The notes under the pieces are model-generated. The model saw only the letters and a program-made list of their open reading frames with translations, had not been told where the DNA came from and did not search any database. From Amborella trichopoda (taxonomy: Eukaryota > Streptophyta > Magnoliopsida > Amborellales > Amborellaceae), in NCBI RefSeq assembly GCF_000471905.2, contig NW_006497511.1, positions 1,997,337 to 2,061,336 of the forward strand: 64,000 bases of DNA, in the 5' to 3' direction. Shown one piece after another: positions 21,058-32,188 of this stretch; the first letter of the stretch is position 1, and each line of letters opens with the position of its first letter. The position numbers and the translations under genes are program-made.

Positions 21058-24000
21058 TGTCATGACCCCGCCCCCTACCCCCTACCGTCTTTACCGGAGG
21101 GCAACAGGGTGCGGGACTGCGACCACATGTAGCGAATGCCACTCAGGTGCGAGTGCACTTAACGCTTTGCAAAGATGAAATCAAAGCTAACCACAAAAAT
21201 AAAACCAAACTAACAAAAAAAGAAGCACACATCCCACAAACATATTGGGCAATTCAAGCCCCAAAATTTCATAAGGTAGATCCAAAATATTACAAGAGAT
21301 TCTAAGGCCTAAAGGCTCAACAACATTACATAGTTCCAAAGCAAAAACAACTATATAGCATAACTGCCATCTAACACATACAATCAAAACGAAGCTTCCT
21401 CAAGAAGTATGGGGCACCAACCACCAGCAGCGATCACCAGAACGCCCTTCCACAAATCTGGCAGTTATCACTCTATATAGATGAAACTTAAAGGAGTGAG
21501 CTATAATGCCCAGTAAGTAGACCACGGTGCCATGCTTTCCTACCTATGCATCTCACAATAATGCTCAAAGTGCCATGTCATTCTTATAAAACATTAGTCG
21601 TGCATCATAATCATATATATCAGTGTGTCGTGTATGATTCATAGTGTAGTAACAAATCAGATCAATCACATATGATAGGAAACAGAGGTCAATCAAATCA
21701 TTCAACCATACAAATCTTAGAAAATCAATATAAAGGTAAGCATCAATAATTACCAACTAACTCACTCTCTAATTTGCCTACTCCTGAAATAGAAACCCTA
21801 TCCATCAGGCCCAGCCAATCCCATTGTTTAGGATTTCTACCATCACTCAGGAGGGAAAACAATGACAAATGGGGGAATCCATTTCATAATGTTTTCATAC
21901 ACACACACACACAGTCCCCAGAGCGCTTTAGGGATTTTGATAGGCGATGGCCTTGCAAGACACAACCCCTTACGCTACCTTGGTTAGGAGTGTTACACCT
22001 TCTGGGTGCCAATCACTATGAATGGGGGAGCGACCACCCAAACATCATCTACCCCGACTCCCGTCCTATCATTGGTAAAGTTGGAGAGGTCACAAGTCAG
22101 CCAATGCAATACGCTCAAACAATGTCGATCAATCATATATCACAGTATGGTCATCCAATGCGCTCAAAGCATGCTAATCAATCACATATCACAGTATGTT
22201 CATGCTATACACTCAAAGCATGCCAATAAATCCCATATCACAGTATGGTCATACAATATGCTCAAAGCATGCCAATAAATTACATATCACATTATAGTCA
22301 TGTAATAAGATCAAAGCATGCCAATCAATCACATATCACAATATGGTCATGCAATACGCTCAAAGCATGCTAATAAATCACATATCATAGTATGGTCATG
22401 CAATGCACTCAAAGCATGCCAATAAATCACATATCTCAATATGGTTATGCAATACGCTCAGATCATGCCAATAAATCACATATCACAATATGGTTATGCA
22501 ATACGCTCAGATCATGCCAATAAATCACATATCACATGTCACATAGCATGTCTCAAAATCATGTACACATGTCACAACAGAACATGTATCACAACAAGTA
22601 CACATATCATAACAAAGCATATATCACTATATGCATTCACAACATAACAGAGCATGTCTTACTACATGTGTTCTTATCATAACAGAGTATATCTCATTAT
22701 CATGCATCCATATCATAGTTGAGCATGTCTTACTACATGCAATCATAATATAACAAAGCATATCTCATTATCATGCATTCATATCGCAACAAAGCATGTC
22801 TTACTACATGCATTCATATCATAGTTGAGCATGTTACTACATGCATTCATATCATAACAGAGCATACTTTTATGCGCACAGTTCATAACAAAGACAAGTT
22901 CAAATGAAACAACAATATGTCCAAAGCATACTACATATCATCAAGCTCATTATCTCAAAAGACATCTTCCGATTAGTTTCTGATTTTTCACAGTGAACCC
23001 GGTTCACTTATAAAGGCATCTCATGAGAGAAAAATATCATTTGGATCAGAGACCACTTTTACAACTTTCATGAAGGGGGTAACCCCAAATTTTTCGTTGA
23101 AGTTTGCCAAACTATTTGATGTTCTTGAACAAAATTCTTGTTTTCACAGCAGAAACTCTAGGATGACATACTCAAACGAAAACAGACATAACTTTCAAAC
23201 CAAATGGAATTTTATCATGATTCCAAAATCATTTTAAAAATAGACTCAATTATCTATCATTTAAAATTATTTTGACCCCATTCTGATGTGTTTTGGTTAT
23301 TGAAAAGCTCTACACAAAAACATGTCAAATCCTTGGAATTTCATTTCACAAATTTGGCATGCTTCAGAAAATGGTGAATAACTTTAAACCAAAAAGGATA
23401 TTGACAAGAGGAATTTTCCATGATAAAATAGACTCAATGAGCTACGTTTCCACAAAATTTCATGATCTAAGGAGAAATATAGGATACTCAAACAGTTTCG
23501 CAAACCGGAGCCACAGTTCTGGAAAATAGAGTACACTCTAGCAGAATTTCAATAACATGCATCCACACCCATTTCCACACCCATAAAATCATACTTAAAT
23601 CTCATACTTTGATAAGCTAAGTAAACATGCATCAATATAAAGCATGAAAATATGGAAACCAGATCCACTTATAGCACTAAATGAAACTCCAAAGTGCTCC
23701 ACACAGATTTTACTCCAAATGCCAAGCTCCAAAGGATGGGTTCAAATTAATGGCTTAAGGCGGTCTCAAAGCTCAAAATCTTAAGGAAAAAAGGGGGAGA
23801 ACATGGGTGAGATAGAGTAGGGAGTAGAGCGAGAGATCAAACCCAATGGATCGGTGTGAAGGGGGTATAAGTAAGCATAGGTGGTGGCAACATGCAATTG
23901 TCACATGGCATCCAAGAGGGCATGCATGAGGAGAGAGAGAAGGAAAGTATGAGAGACAGCATCATGGGATGGAAGCATGCAATTGTCAAGTCGCATGTGA

Positions 24001-24516
24001 GAGGAGAGAGAGGAAGCAAGCATGGGAGACATCATCATTATGGCCTGGAGCATGCTTGTGCAACATGGCACTCATGCATGGAGAGAGAGAGAGAGAGAGA
24101 TCATGAGAGAGAAGGAGCTCCCAAGACTTTCGTACACCACCGATGCCCAACGGCGCACACAAATGCCCACGCTCCCAGCAACAAACTCGTCTGCCCGCAC
24201 TCACAACGTGCGTCCATATCCATTTGCGCTCGCCAACATGCCATAACCATCCGCGCATCATCGCGCGCCCACTTCGCTCAACAACACGCTAATTCACCAA
24301 TGCCTTACTGTGCGCACACACACCCATGCTCTCACACTCACATACACATCTGCCCGCACGAGTACTTTAACGTGTATCCACCCTCGAGCAATCACCTGGT
24401 CGCTCTTAACTGTGCACTGATCTGCCAGCGCTCTCATAAGTGCCCTTGTGCCAGCTCCCTCTTGCTGACGACTCGCCGGTGCACTACGATACGTTGGAAA
24501 AGTCTGATTCCTTACA
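21058..24516 (-). repeat. 5' LTR of element C
   Basis: This 3459-bp copy begins TGTCATGACC and ends CCTTACA on the plus strand. It has no nested insertion and so documents the empty site of the solo LTR in the other copy. It contains the conserved block GAAACCCTATCCATCAGGCC (21792), a 48-bp tandem array and a CpG-rich region near 24130-24480. Confidence 0.92.
22095..22540 (-). repeat. Tandem array of ~48-bp units in the C 5' LTR
   Basis: About nine units match those at 11413-11815 (CTCAAAGCATGCCAATAAAT, CACATATCACARTATGGTCA). The difference in unit number between the two LTRs points to slippage after insertion. Confidence 0.9.
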
Positions 24517-24740
24517 CTAGCAGTTCAAGGATTCAATCAATCTGAGGAAAAATTTGTGGGCATGATTTGGGTCAAGCTCAAGATCGGGGACTTGAACACC
24601 ACCACCTTGTTCCATGTCATCCACATGGATACCTCTTATAACATCCTGTTGGGTCGCCCCTAGCTCCATGAGCATGGAGTGGTTCCATCCACACTTCATC
24701 AATGCTTCAAATATAATCGGGATGGGAGGCAGCATGTGGT
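24517..24740 (+). pseudogene. Tat protease, C-terminal half (continues from 10370)
   Basis: The frame resumes with LAVQGFNQSEEKFVGMIW, then KIGDLNTTTLFHVIHMDTSY, NILLGRP, a stop in place of Trp, [18 protein letters not shown]. The ILLGRPW[14 protein letters not shown] pattern is the highly conserved end of the Tat protease. Together with 9960-10370 it shows that element C split one gene. The TGG-to-TAG change at the conserved Trp is a C-to-T transition on the other strand. Confidence 0.85.
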
Positions 24741-26140
24741 TTACGCTGATAAAAGACCATTCCCAATCGTTGAATCACATTATACAAACGCAAAGTATTA
24801 CTTTGCTAGCCCAATATGCCCCCAAGGGTCCGTGTTACCTACAAAAGCCTGAACAAACCCAAGATTGAGGGAATCCCCTTCAACCTCTCATGAGGATGTG
24901 GAAGACATGACGAGGTCACTTAATCATCTCTTCCAGGAGGAAAGGAGATGTGGCAAAATAATCCCCTTGACTCATGTCGATAAGAACCTCTTCATGCCCT
25001 CGAAAGACCCACCAAGTTGAAGAGACGTGGGAGACACACTGCTACCCCTCCCCTCGACGCAAGAGGCTCTATCAATAAAGGCTCAAGAGTAAACCTGGCG
25101 GCAGCACAGTCGTAGGTTTTACACCATCGGTGCTCGCGCCCACTTGCTACCAAGGAGTCATGAAAGTATTGTGAATCTATGTCCCTCTGCCGAAAGCTGA
25201 AGCGTCACCGACAATTGAAAAAGAACCGAATTCTTGTCGAAAAAATCTTACGCATCTCGTCCTCGTTAAGAGAAGTGGATGGCACTCCTACCCCACATAC
25301 CGATTATTCCATAGGCTGGCTCAAAGTTCTGCAGATACCTAACACACCAAGTGTCGAAAAGGATGAAAGCGACTCACCCCAACCCTATAGGCTACATCGA
25401 CAGAGTCCAACCATGACTCTCCAAATTCCTAAGGTCCTATCCTTTTCTGCCTTCGAAAAGGAAGAAGCGAAGTCAAATCCACAGCTCAGTCTTGCCACAA
25501 GATTGAGTCTTAAAAGATTATGGGCTTACCAATCCCCTTGTCAAAGACTCGACTCGCGTGCCCGAAGGCAGGGAATGGCCCTTTCTCCTCATACCACAGC
25601 CCCATTGAAGGTTTCTGTCAGCCGCATGGGCTTTTGGCGTGAGATCCGATGCTTGTGCCAGGGGAACAGGACCAAAATTCACTTGACCCAGCAGAGGCAA
25701 TAAGAAAGGCAAAAGCCAAGACAGAGGGAGATGCCCCTTCGAAATCCCCTCCCACTCCATTATCAAGGTTCGTCTCGGAAACTTAGGAGGCATCAATCCG
25801 AACAAACCCACGAAGTGACCCTTTGCTTGAGGCCACGATCAAGTCCAGGTGGGACTTATACAGCCTGGAGGCTCACCAAATTACGATGAAAATGGATTGT
25901 GACTCATCTAACAACCAGGGCCTGAATGACGGCAAAGGAATGCTAGCCCCCTTCGCCATAATCAAGCCCACATCGTCTCGGCACCGTAAAAAGGAAGGCC
26001 TTGGTTACTCAGGACGACCAAGCCTCCCACCATGGCCTTTCCCTGCTAAGCAAGTCGTCCACGTAACAGTGTCGTAAGAATCCCCGTCGTCCCCGTGAAA
26101 GTCCGTTCCTGAGGAAGCATCCACCCACGGCCCCCAGGCG
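24740..26140 (+). pseudogene. Tat protease-to-RT linker of element A2
   Basis: The segment between protease and reverse transcriptase has a 174-codon open run (25179-25703) with the motifs SLATRLSLKRL and AYQSPCQRLDS. It is rich in Ser, Arg and Leu, and short matches to the linker typical of Tat elements continue in other frames. No enzyme motif is seen. It probably belonged to the polyprotein as a variable spacer, now broken by stops. Confidence 0.55.
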
Positions 26141-26143
26141 AGG

Positions 26144-27170
26144 ATGGAAACTGGCCAAGCCGAGCAGCAGTTCATGGAACCCGAAACACCGGAGACGTAT
26201 GCTCTCATCAAAGACTCATTGCCTCTTGATGATGACAAAATAGAGGAAGCCCGAGATGTCCTAGAAGATGGCGGACAGGCCACAGTGGATGACTTGGAGG
26301 AAATAAACTTGGGCGATCAAACCGAGCCAAGACCCACTTTCATCTTCATCGTTATGCCCCCTGAAGAAAAACAAAAGTATACAGAATTCTTGAGAGCCAA
26401 CCGAGATGTGTTCACCTGGCATTATGAGGAAATTCCTCGCCTCAATCTGCATGTAGTGATCCCCAGGTTGGGGATTTACCCAGCATGTATGCCCATCAAA
26501 CAAAAACCAAGGAGGTTCAGGGCCATCCTGGAAATTCAGATCGAAATAGAGGTGGACAAACTTAAAGCAGCGTGCTTCATTCGGGAAGTCAAATACTCAA
26601 AGTGACTGGTTAATATCATACCCATTAAAAAGAAGAACGAACAGATCAAGGTCTGTATTGACTTTCGGATCTAAGTACGGCCTACCCAAAAGACGACTTC
26701 CTGCACCCCTTCACAGAACACCTGATCGACTCGACCACTAACTGCCAGGCCTTCTCCTTTATGGATGGCTATTCCGGCCACATCCAGGTAAGGATGGCCC
26801 AGGAGGACAAGGAATCCACGACCTTTCTGACCTCGAAAGGAGTCTTCTACTATACGGTAATGCTTTATAGCCTCAAAAACACCAGGGCCATCTACCAAAG
26901 GGCCATGACTACTGTCTTTGAGGATATGCTCCACCAAGAAGTCGAATGCTATGTGGACGACCTGGTAGTCAAGAAAACAACAGAGGAAATCCCATAGCGG
27001 ACCTCGAAAGAGTCTTCGAGAGACTCCTCCTCCATCAGCTCAAAATGAACCCCTTGAAATGCGTCATCGGCATACGGTCAGGGAAATTCCTGCGATTCAT
27101 CGTTAGGTATAAAGGTTTGGAAATTGAACCTATAAAGATTGGATGCCTCAAGAACAGTCACCGGTGAGGA
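26144..27170 (+). pseudogene. Reverse transcriptase of Tat element A2
   Basis: The frame 26144-26605 ends the lead-in and starts RT (RDVFTWHYEEIPRLNLHVV, KQKPRRFRAILEIQIEIEVD). RT then continues as KKNEQIKVCIDFRI, MDGYSGHIQVRMAQEDKEST (26761), TFLTSKGVFYYTVMLYSLKN and the catalytic CYVDDLVVKK (YVDD at 26950-26961). The active-site aspartates are kept, but stops at 26603 and about 26994 and frameshifts near 26670 and 26950 disrupt it. The thumb region is in 26946-27167 (MNPLKCVIGIRSGKFLRFIV). Confidence 0.87.
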
Positions 27171-27179
27171 ACCTTCGAG

Positions 27180-27800
27180 AACTCAGGTCTCTCCAGGGCC
27201 AGTTTACTACATAAGGAGGTTCATTTCTAACCTGTCGGGATGGTGCCAACCCTTCTCCCATCTTTTGAAAAAATACATGCCTTCGAATGGGAAGACGCAT
27301 GTCAAACTACTTTTGATAATATTAAAAGTTACCTCCTCAAACCCTAGTTCTCTCCCTCATTTTATACATGGCTGCGCTAGACAAGTCACTCGGAGCCCTA
27401 CTGGCCCAAAATAACGATGAGGGGAAAGAGACGGCCCTATATTACCTAAGCTGAAGGATGCAGAGAGCAGAAGCAAACTACTCGCCGATAGACAAAATGT
27501 TCTTAGCTCTCATATTCGCAATACAAAAGCTGTGTCACTACCTGATCGCACAGTCGGTTCGACTCATCTCTCAGGCGGACCCTATAAAGTTCCTCCTGTC
27601 ATGCTCTTGCTTGACAAGTCAGCTTGCAAAATGGTCACTACTACTTATGGAGTTTAACATCACGTATGTGCCACAAAGGGTCGTTAAAGGTCATGCCCTT
27701 ATAGATTTTCTGGCAGCCCATCCGCTACCAATAGGCGCCCCTTCAATCGACGAGCTGCCAGATGAGGAAGTCTTCCATGTCGAAGACTTGTGTGGATGGA
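27180..27800 (+). pseudogene. First (Ty3-type) RNase H of Tat element A2
   Basis: Readable blocks are the connection FISNLSGWCQPFSHLLKK (27214), LYMAALDKSLGALLAQN across a frameshift near 27370, then MQRAEANYSPIDKMFLALIF (27458) and QKLCHYLIAQSVRLISQADP. A further block is QLAKWSLLLMEFNITYVPQR, followed by VKGHALIDFLAAHPLP. The segment ends in the linker to the second RNase H. Confidence 0.82.
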
Positions 27801-28185
27801 AGATGCACTTCGATGAGGCGTTCTAGTTCGAAAGAGGAGGTGTGGAAGTGGTGTTCTCTACACCCCAAGATGGTCTTGTCCCCTTATCCTTTTCCCTCCC
27901 AAGTTTAGGGTCACATAACAAGGCAAAATACCAAGCGCTCGTCATAGGCCTAGAGATCGCCTTCCACTTAGATGTGAAGTGCTCGAGCATCTATGGCGAC
28001 TCAGAGTTGGTGATTAAACAACTCAAAGGGGTGTACGATGTAAGGACCGAGAGCCTCAAGCCCTACTTCAATGTCACAAAGTCGCTAATCACCAAACTCG
28101 GGGAAGTATCCCTAGAGCATATACCCCGAGGCTCCATGCACAAGGGAACACACTCGCCAAATTGGGGGCGACAATTCAAATAGCA
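27760..28185 (+). pseudogene. Second (archaeal-like) RNase H of Tat element A2
   Basis: Tat elements are distinguished by an extra RNase H between the first one and integrase. Here it is visible as WKMHFDEAF, then after a stop GGVEVVFSTPQDGLVPLSFS, then HNKAKYQALVIGLEIAFHLD, SIYGDSELVIKQLKGVYDV and LGEVSLEHIPRGS. Catalytic-type residues D (FDEA), E (normally NEAEYQAL, here NKAKYQAL) and D (YGDSELV) can be located. The Glu-to-Lys change at the second would abolish activity. This domain is the main evidence for the Tat assignment. Confidence 0.85.
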
Positions 28186-28279
28186 TTAAAAGAGCCCACG
28201 TCGATATGGCGCACCCCCATCAAAGCGTATCAGGAGCACAATCGACTGCCTGAGGATCCGGTGGAACGGAACAAGATCC

Positions 28280-29441
28280 AAAGATCGGTCACACAATACA
28301 TGTGTCAGGACTATACTTTATTCCGGATTTCCTATAATGACATGTTACTCAGGTGCATCGATCAAGAAGAGGTCAAATGAGTCCTCAAAGAGTTTCATTA
28401 CAGGGTGTGAGGGATACACCAGTTAGGTCCTAAACTTTGCAATAAGATCATCCTGATAGGCTATTATTGGCCCACTATGAATGCTAATTCAATCGTGTTC
28501 GCAAGGAGCTGTCCAGTTTGTCAAATCCATATGAAATTTATTCACCAACCGCTAGAAGCCCTCCACCCAACGATGGCATCCAGGCCCTTCGCATAATGGG
28601 GCATGAATATTGTAGGTCCCATCGACCCGCCTTCTTCCTCGGTGCATGCGCTCATACTCGCTGCAACAGAATATTTTTCCAAATGGGCCGAGGCGATTTC
28701 TCTTAGAAAGGTCCAGGGCGCTGTAGTGACTGACTTTGTACGTCACCATATCATATATCGGTTCGGCATTCCCGATCGAATCATCTCTGATAATAGGCCC
28801 CAGTTCCAAAGCAGCCACATCAACAGGCTAGTCTCGAAATTCGGTTTACGTGGAAATACTCGACCATGTATCACCCAAGAGCTAACTGCCTCACCGAGGC
28901 ATTCAACAAGCCTCTATGTGATTCCCTGAGGAAATCTGTCTCCAGCACCAAGAGAGATTGGCACAAGAAGCTTTCAAAAATTCTATAGGCTTATCAGATA
29001 ATAGCCCGAGGCCCAACGCAGTCAACCCCATACTCGTTAGTGTATAGCGGTGAGGCTGTATTACCACTAGAAATTCAATTTTCCCTTATGGTAGCCCTCC
29101 ACTATGGGATGGCATACGCAGAACGACCTGCGCTTCACTACCAAGAGCTAGACGTACTCGATGAAAAACTATTGCAAGCGCAACAGAACCTTGAGATTCA
29201 CAATAGTTACATGCAAAGAGCCTTCCACAGATCCACCAAGATAAGAGCGTTCACGAAAGGTGAACTGGTCTTGGCGGTGAGGAGACCTAACGTCACCCAT
29301 GGTCGGACAAAAGGAAAGTTTGAACCAAAATGGGAAGGCCTGCTTGTGGTAAAGAAGGTTTTCCCCAACAAGGCCTACGTGCTAATTATTGTTGAAGGGG
29401 AGGAAGCCATGCCCCCGATCAACGAGAGGTACTTAAAATAG
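28280..29441 (+). pseudogene. Integrase of Tat element A2
   Basis: The zinc region reads KEFHYRV, a stop, GIHQLGPKLCNKIILIGYYW and ARSCPVCQIHMKF. The core reads WGMNIVGPIDPPSSSVHAL (28603), TEYFSKWAEAISLRKVQG, RFGIPDRIISDNRPQF and NCLTEAFNKPL, so D, D and E can be placed, with frameshifts. The C-terminal domain is a clean 133-codon frame (29040-29441) with GEAVLPLEIQFSLMVALHYG, RAFTKGELVLAVRRPN and FEPKWEGLLVVKKVFPNKAY. It lacks a chromodomain, as expected for Tat. The reading ends at 29441. Confidence 0.85.
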
Positions 29442-29465
29442 TATTACCCCTAAGCAATGGGTTAA

Positions 29466-29710
29466 GTTATAGGACCTAAAACTATAGTGCACTTCCTAGC
29501 CACACGAAGTTAAAACTGTTTCGTGCAAAGGTCCAAGTTATACGACCTAAAACTATAGCGCGCGTCCTAGTCGCATGACATTAAACTCCTTCGCGCGATG
29601 ATCTAAGTTATACAACCTAAAACTATAATGCACGTCCTAGCCACATGACGATAAACTGCTCCACATGGTTACCTGTGCTACACGACTCTCAAATACAATG
29701 TGCGACCTTG
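29466..29710 (+). repeat. 70-bp tandem repeat, 3.5 units, after A2 integrase
   Basis: Units start at 29466, 29537, 29607 and 29677. Each runs GTTATAYGACCTAAAACTAT, then ATGCRCGTCCTAGYCRCATG, then TAAACTGCTTCGCGC. They lie directly downstream of the pol stop. Confidence 0.9.
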
Positions 29711-29872
29711 TTCAAAATTATAATAATATTAATAAAATAAAGTAAAAATCCTAGAAGCAGGCGGGTCGAGGTGGAAGAAAAAGGCAACGAACCACAAAGC
29801 GGGTGAAAAAATACAAACCAAGGAGAAGATTGTATTTCATGAACCTAAAAGGGATACAAGATTATGTTTACA

Positions 29873-30454
29873 TTAAATATGTAATTCCCTACAAAACCAG
29901 GCGAATCTAAAATATGTCTTCATCCTCGGGTGCCGCTCCCCAAGGAGCACCTCTATTTCCTCAGGGCAGTTGTGTCTTCTCTCTTCAAAGGGGTGGCATT
30001 CTTCACTCCAAACAGAGCTTGAAATGCCCAGAAAGAAACTGCTCTCTATTTCCCACCATGGAGCCAAGGTGAAGAACCAAGACTCAGTTAAAAGAGAAAG
30101 TATACGCTGAAAGCCTAAGCAAAATGCTCCCGTAAGCTGTAGCAAAGGTTCATCCAAGTGCTTACACGCAGCCTTGGACCTTGCGCCATGGATTCCGTAC
30201 AAACGGAGGGGCCCTAAAGCCACAGGCCCGTCATCTAGCACGGATCCAGTGCCGCCTTCCGTTGGGTCGAACGTCTTCACCCAGACGCCTAACGCTCGGG
30301 CGCACCCCAAAAGCTGGGACCTAATAGCCATCCCCAACATAGGACCTGGCCTCTCGGCGAAGCACAAAAGAAAGAAAAGTCTCCATGCGTTCTCCACCAA
30401 CATGAGTTGCAAGAAAGAAACTTTACAAAGACAAGGGAAAAAAGCTGCCCTCAC
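29873..30454 (-). CDS. Antisense ORF of 193 codons downstream of A2 pol, unknown
   Basis: This is the longest gap-free uninterrupted non-repetitive frame in the A2 3' region (start MRAAFFPCLCKVSF, end AWFCRELHI). It is antisense to pol, with its 3' end about 430 bp from the pol stop. I recognise no domain; hydrophobic stretches occur (residues about 10-35 and 110-145) and Trp/Cys content is notable. Position and orientation resemble the antisense extra ORFs reported in some Tat elements, and also the PMD-like ORF of element E relative to its gag. It may equally be a chance frame, since the plus strand here also has a 98-codon frame. No function is assigned. Confidence 0.3.
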   Translation of the reverse strand: MRAAFFPCLCKVSFLQLMLVENAWRLFFLLCFAERPGPMLGMAIRSQLLGCARALGVWVKTFDPTEGGTGSVLDDGPVALGPLRLYGIHGARSKAACKHLDEPLLQLTGAFCLGFQRILSLLTESWFFTLAPWWEIESSFFLGISSSVWSEECHPFEERRHNCPEEIEVLLGERHPRMKTYFRFAWFCRELHI

Positions 30455-30954
30455 GCCCTCTGACCTATGACCTTTTTATGGAAGCCCCATCATCAAACCT
30501 GGCCGCCTCCCAAGCAGCACGTCATCCAACCGCACGGAAATGCGTCATCACAACGGCACCTCGTTCTATGGCCATTTAAATCTTCTAACTCCTCACCTCC
30601 CAAGTGTCATTATCGAAGTATCATGGTCAAACCTTCCGCAGTCCTGCTGCCAATAAATCATCATTAACGAATCGCACGATGGATATCTTCTGCCGCCCCA
30701 TCTTCCAAGTGTCACTCTCTCTTTGACCTCATGTCAGACTGAAGACACTTCATCAACCGTACGTTGTCGTCACAAGTCACCCCCGTGGGCATCAACACTC
30801 TACCCTGAGCAGGCACATCCCACTTAGGTCACAAGCTGCCCCCACGATCATGGGTAAAAATGCCTCAACAAAACGACTGGTGAAAACCACTCTTTGTAGC
30901 GCCACTCCCACCTAGTACAAGTGAAAACCCGCAAGGGTTCTTGAACCACACTCC

Positions 30955-31620
30955 AAATTCTAGCCCCTGTGCCACCTTCTAAACTTTGACCCTGCGCCAC
31001 CATCTAAACTCCGACCCTTGCACCACCATCTAAACTCCAGCCCCTGTGCCACCTCCAAACTCTGGCCCCTGTGCCACCCTCTAAACTTCGGCCCCTGTGC
31101 CATCCAAAAAATTCCGGCCTCAGTGCCATCCAAAAAATTCCGAACCCTGTGCCATCCAAATCATTTTAGCCCATGTGCCATCCAAAAAATTTCTGGCCCC
31201 TATGCCATCAAAAACTATTCTGGCCCCTGTGCCATCCATAATAAATTCTGGCCCCTGTGCCATCCAAAAAAGTCCAGCCCTTATGCCACCCTCAAAAAAA
31301 TTTTGACCCTTATGCCATCAAAAATACTTGGGCCCTTGTGCCATCAAAAAAATTTTGACCCCTGTGCCAACCAAAAAACTTCAAGCCCCTATGCCATCCA
31401 AAAAAAAATTCAGCCCCTGTGCCATCTTAAAAATTCTGACCCTTGTGCCATAATAAACATTTCGGCCCTTGTGCCACCTCCAAAAAAACATTCTAGCCCC
31501 TGTGCTATCCACAAAACATTTCGGCCCATGTGCCATCAAAAAAAATTCGGACCCTTGTGCCAACCAAAAAAATTCGAACCCCTGTGCCATCAAAAAAAAT
31601 TTCGATCCCCAGGGCCACCC
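30955..31620 (+). repeat. ~30-bp minisatellite (CCCTGTGCCATCCAAAAAATTC)
   Basis: About 22 units with the pattern GGCCCCTGTGCCATCC, A-run of 4-9, ATTCYG lie in the 3' non-coding region of A2. A 210-codon ORF (31018-31650) with the repeating peptide PCAIQK is an artefact of the period being close to a multiple of three. Confidence 0.93.
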
Positions 31621-32188
31621 ACCAACATCAATCACCAACATGCAGGGTGAAGTCTCCACAACAAAGAGACCGCCTCAAAACCCCTACCTATTAAGCTTAG
31701 ACTTTTCGGGACAAGCCAACTACAAGCCCCCGACTGGACCAGATAAGATTGGAACCAAATAGGTGCCTTGCTTGTCAAAACATACCACCATCAGGAGTTT
31801 CCGTTGGTTAGGGATAAAGCCCACAAATAAAGGCACTCACCAGTGGGAGAACCAGGAGTTCTCATTGATAAGGAGTCGTAAGCCCCCACAAGGCAGTCTA
31901 TTAGTGCGATCTCCCAGAAAACGGATTCTGGTATAACCCGAAGAAAGCCCCTCAATAAGGCACCAGTTCGCTAGAAACCACTTTGGTCCCCCCCAGTCAA
32001 AGGAAAAGCTCAGCAAGGTCTACCCCTCAAGGACAGTGTCGATGCCGATGATTAATAAAAAAAATATTTGCTGGGAGGAAATAAACATGTCTTAGTGAGG
32101 ATTAGCCAGAAGAACTTCGACGATAAACTTTTCATTCCAATTGTTGCACTTCTCGCTTCTCTCGAAGCGCAACATCCGTCAGGGCAAG
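31621..32188 (+). other. 3' untranslated region of A2, nothing recognised
   Basis: The sequence between the minisatellite and the 3' LTR has no long frame and no clear polypurine tract. An imperfect inverted repeat around GCTTCTCTCGAAGC lies near 32156-32170, close to the LTR start. Confidence 0.45.

Larger units (their letters stand above)
10371..24516 (-). mobile_element. Complete Tekay/Del-type chromovirus, element C (minus strand)
   Basis: Both LTRs, a primer site, a polypurine tract and all pol domains are present in minus-strand order: LTR (24516-21058), primer site, gag, protease, reverse transcriptase, RNase H, integrase, chromodomain, polypurine tract, LTR (16534-10371). It lies inside the protease gene of Tat element A2 and is flanked by a near-perfect 5-bp duplication. 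The left LTR is lengthened by a nested solo LTR. In the first 165 bases the two LTRs differ at roughly one base in ten by eye, so the insertion is old. A chromodomain at the integrase C-terminus and the Met-type primer site place it in the Tekay/Del group. Confidence 0.9.

Noticed and set aside
24022-24545. Overlapping plus and minus ORFs of up to 217 codons
   Set aside because: They fall in the CpG-rich first part of the C 5' LTR and run over its border; composition-driven.
31018-31650. 210-codon ORF with repeated PCAIQK peptide
   Set aside because: Product of the 30-bp minisatellite; frame changes freely between units.
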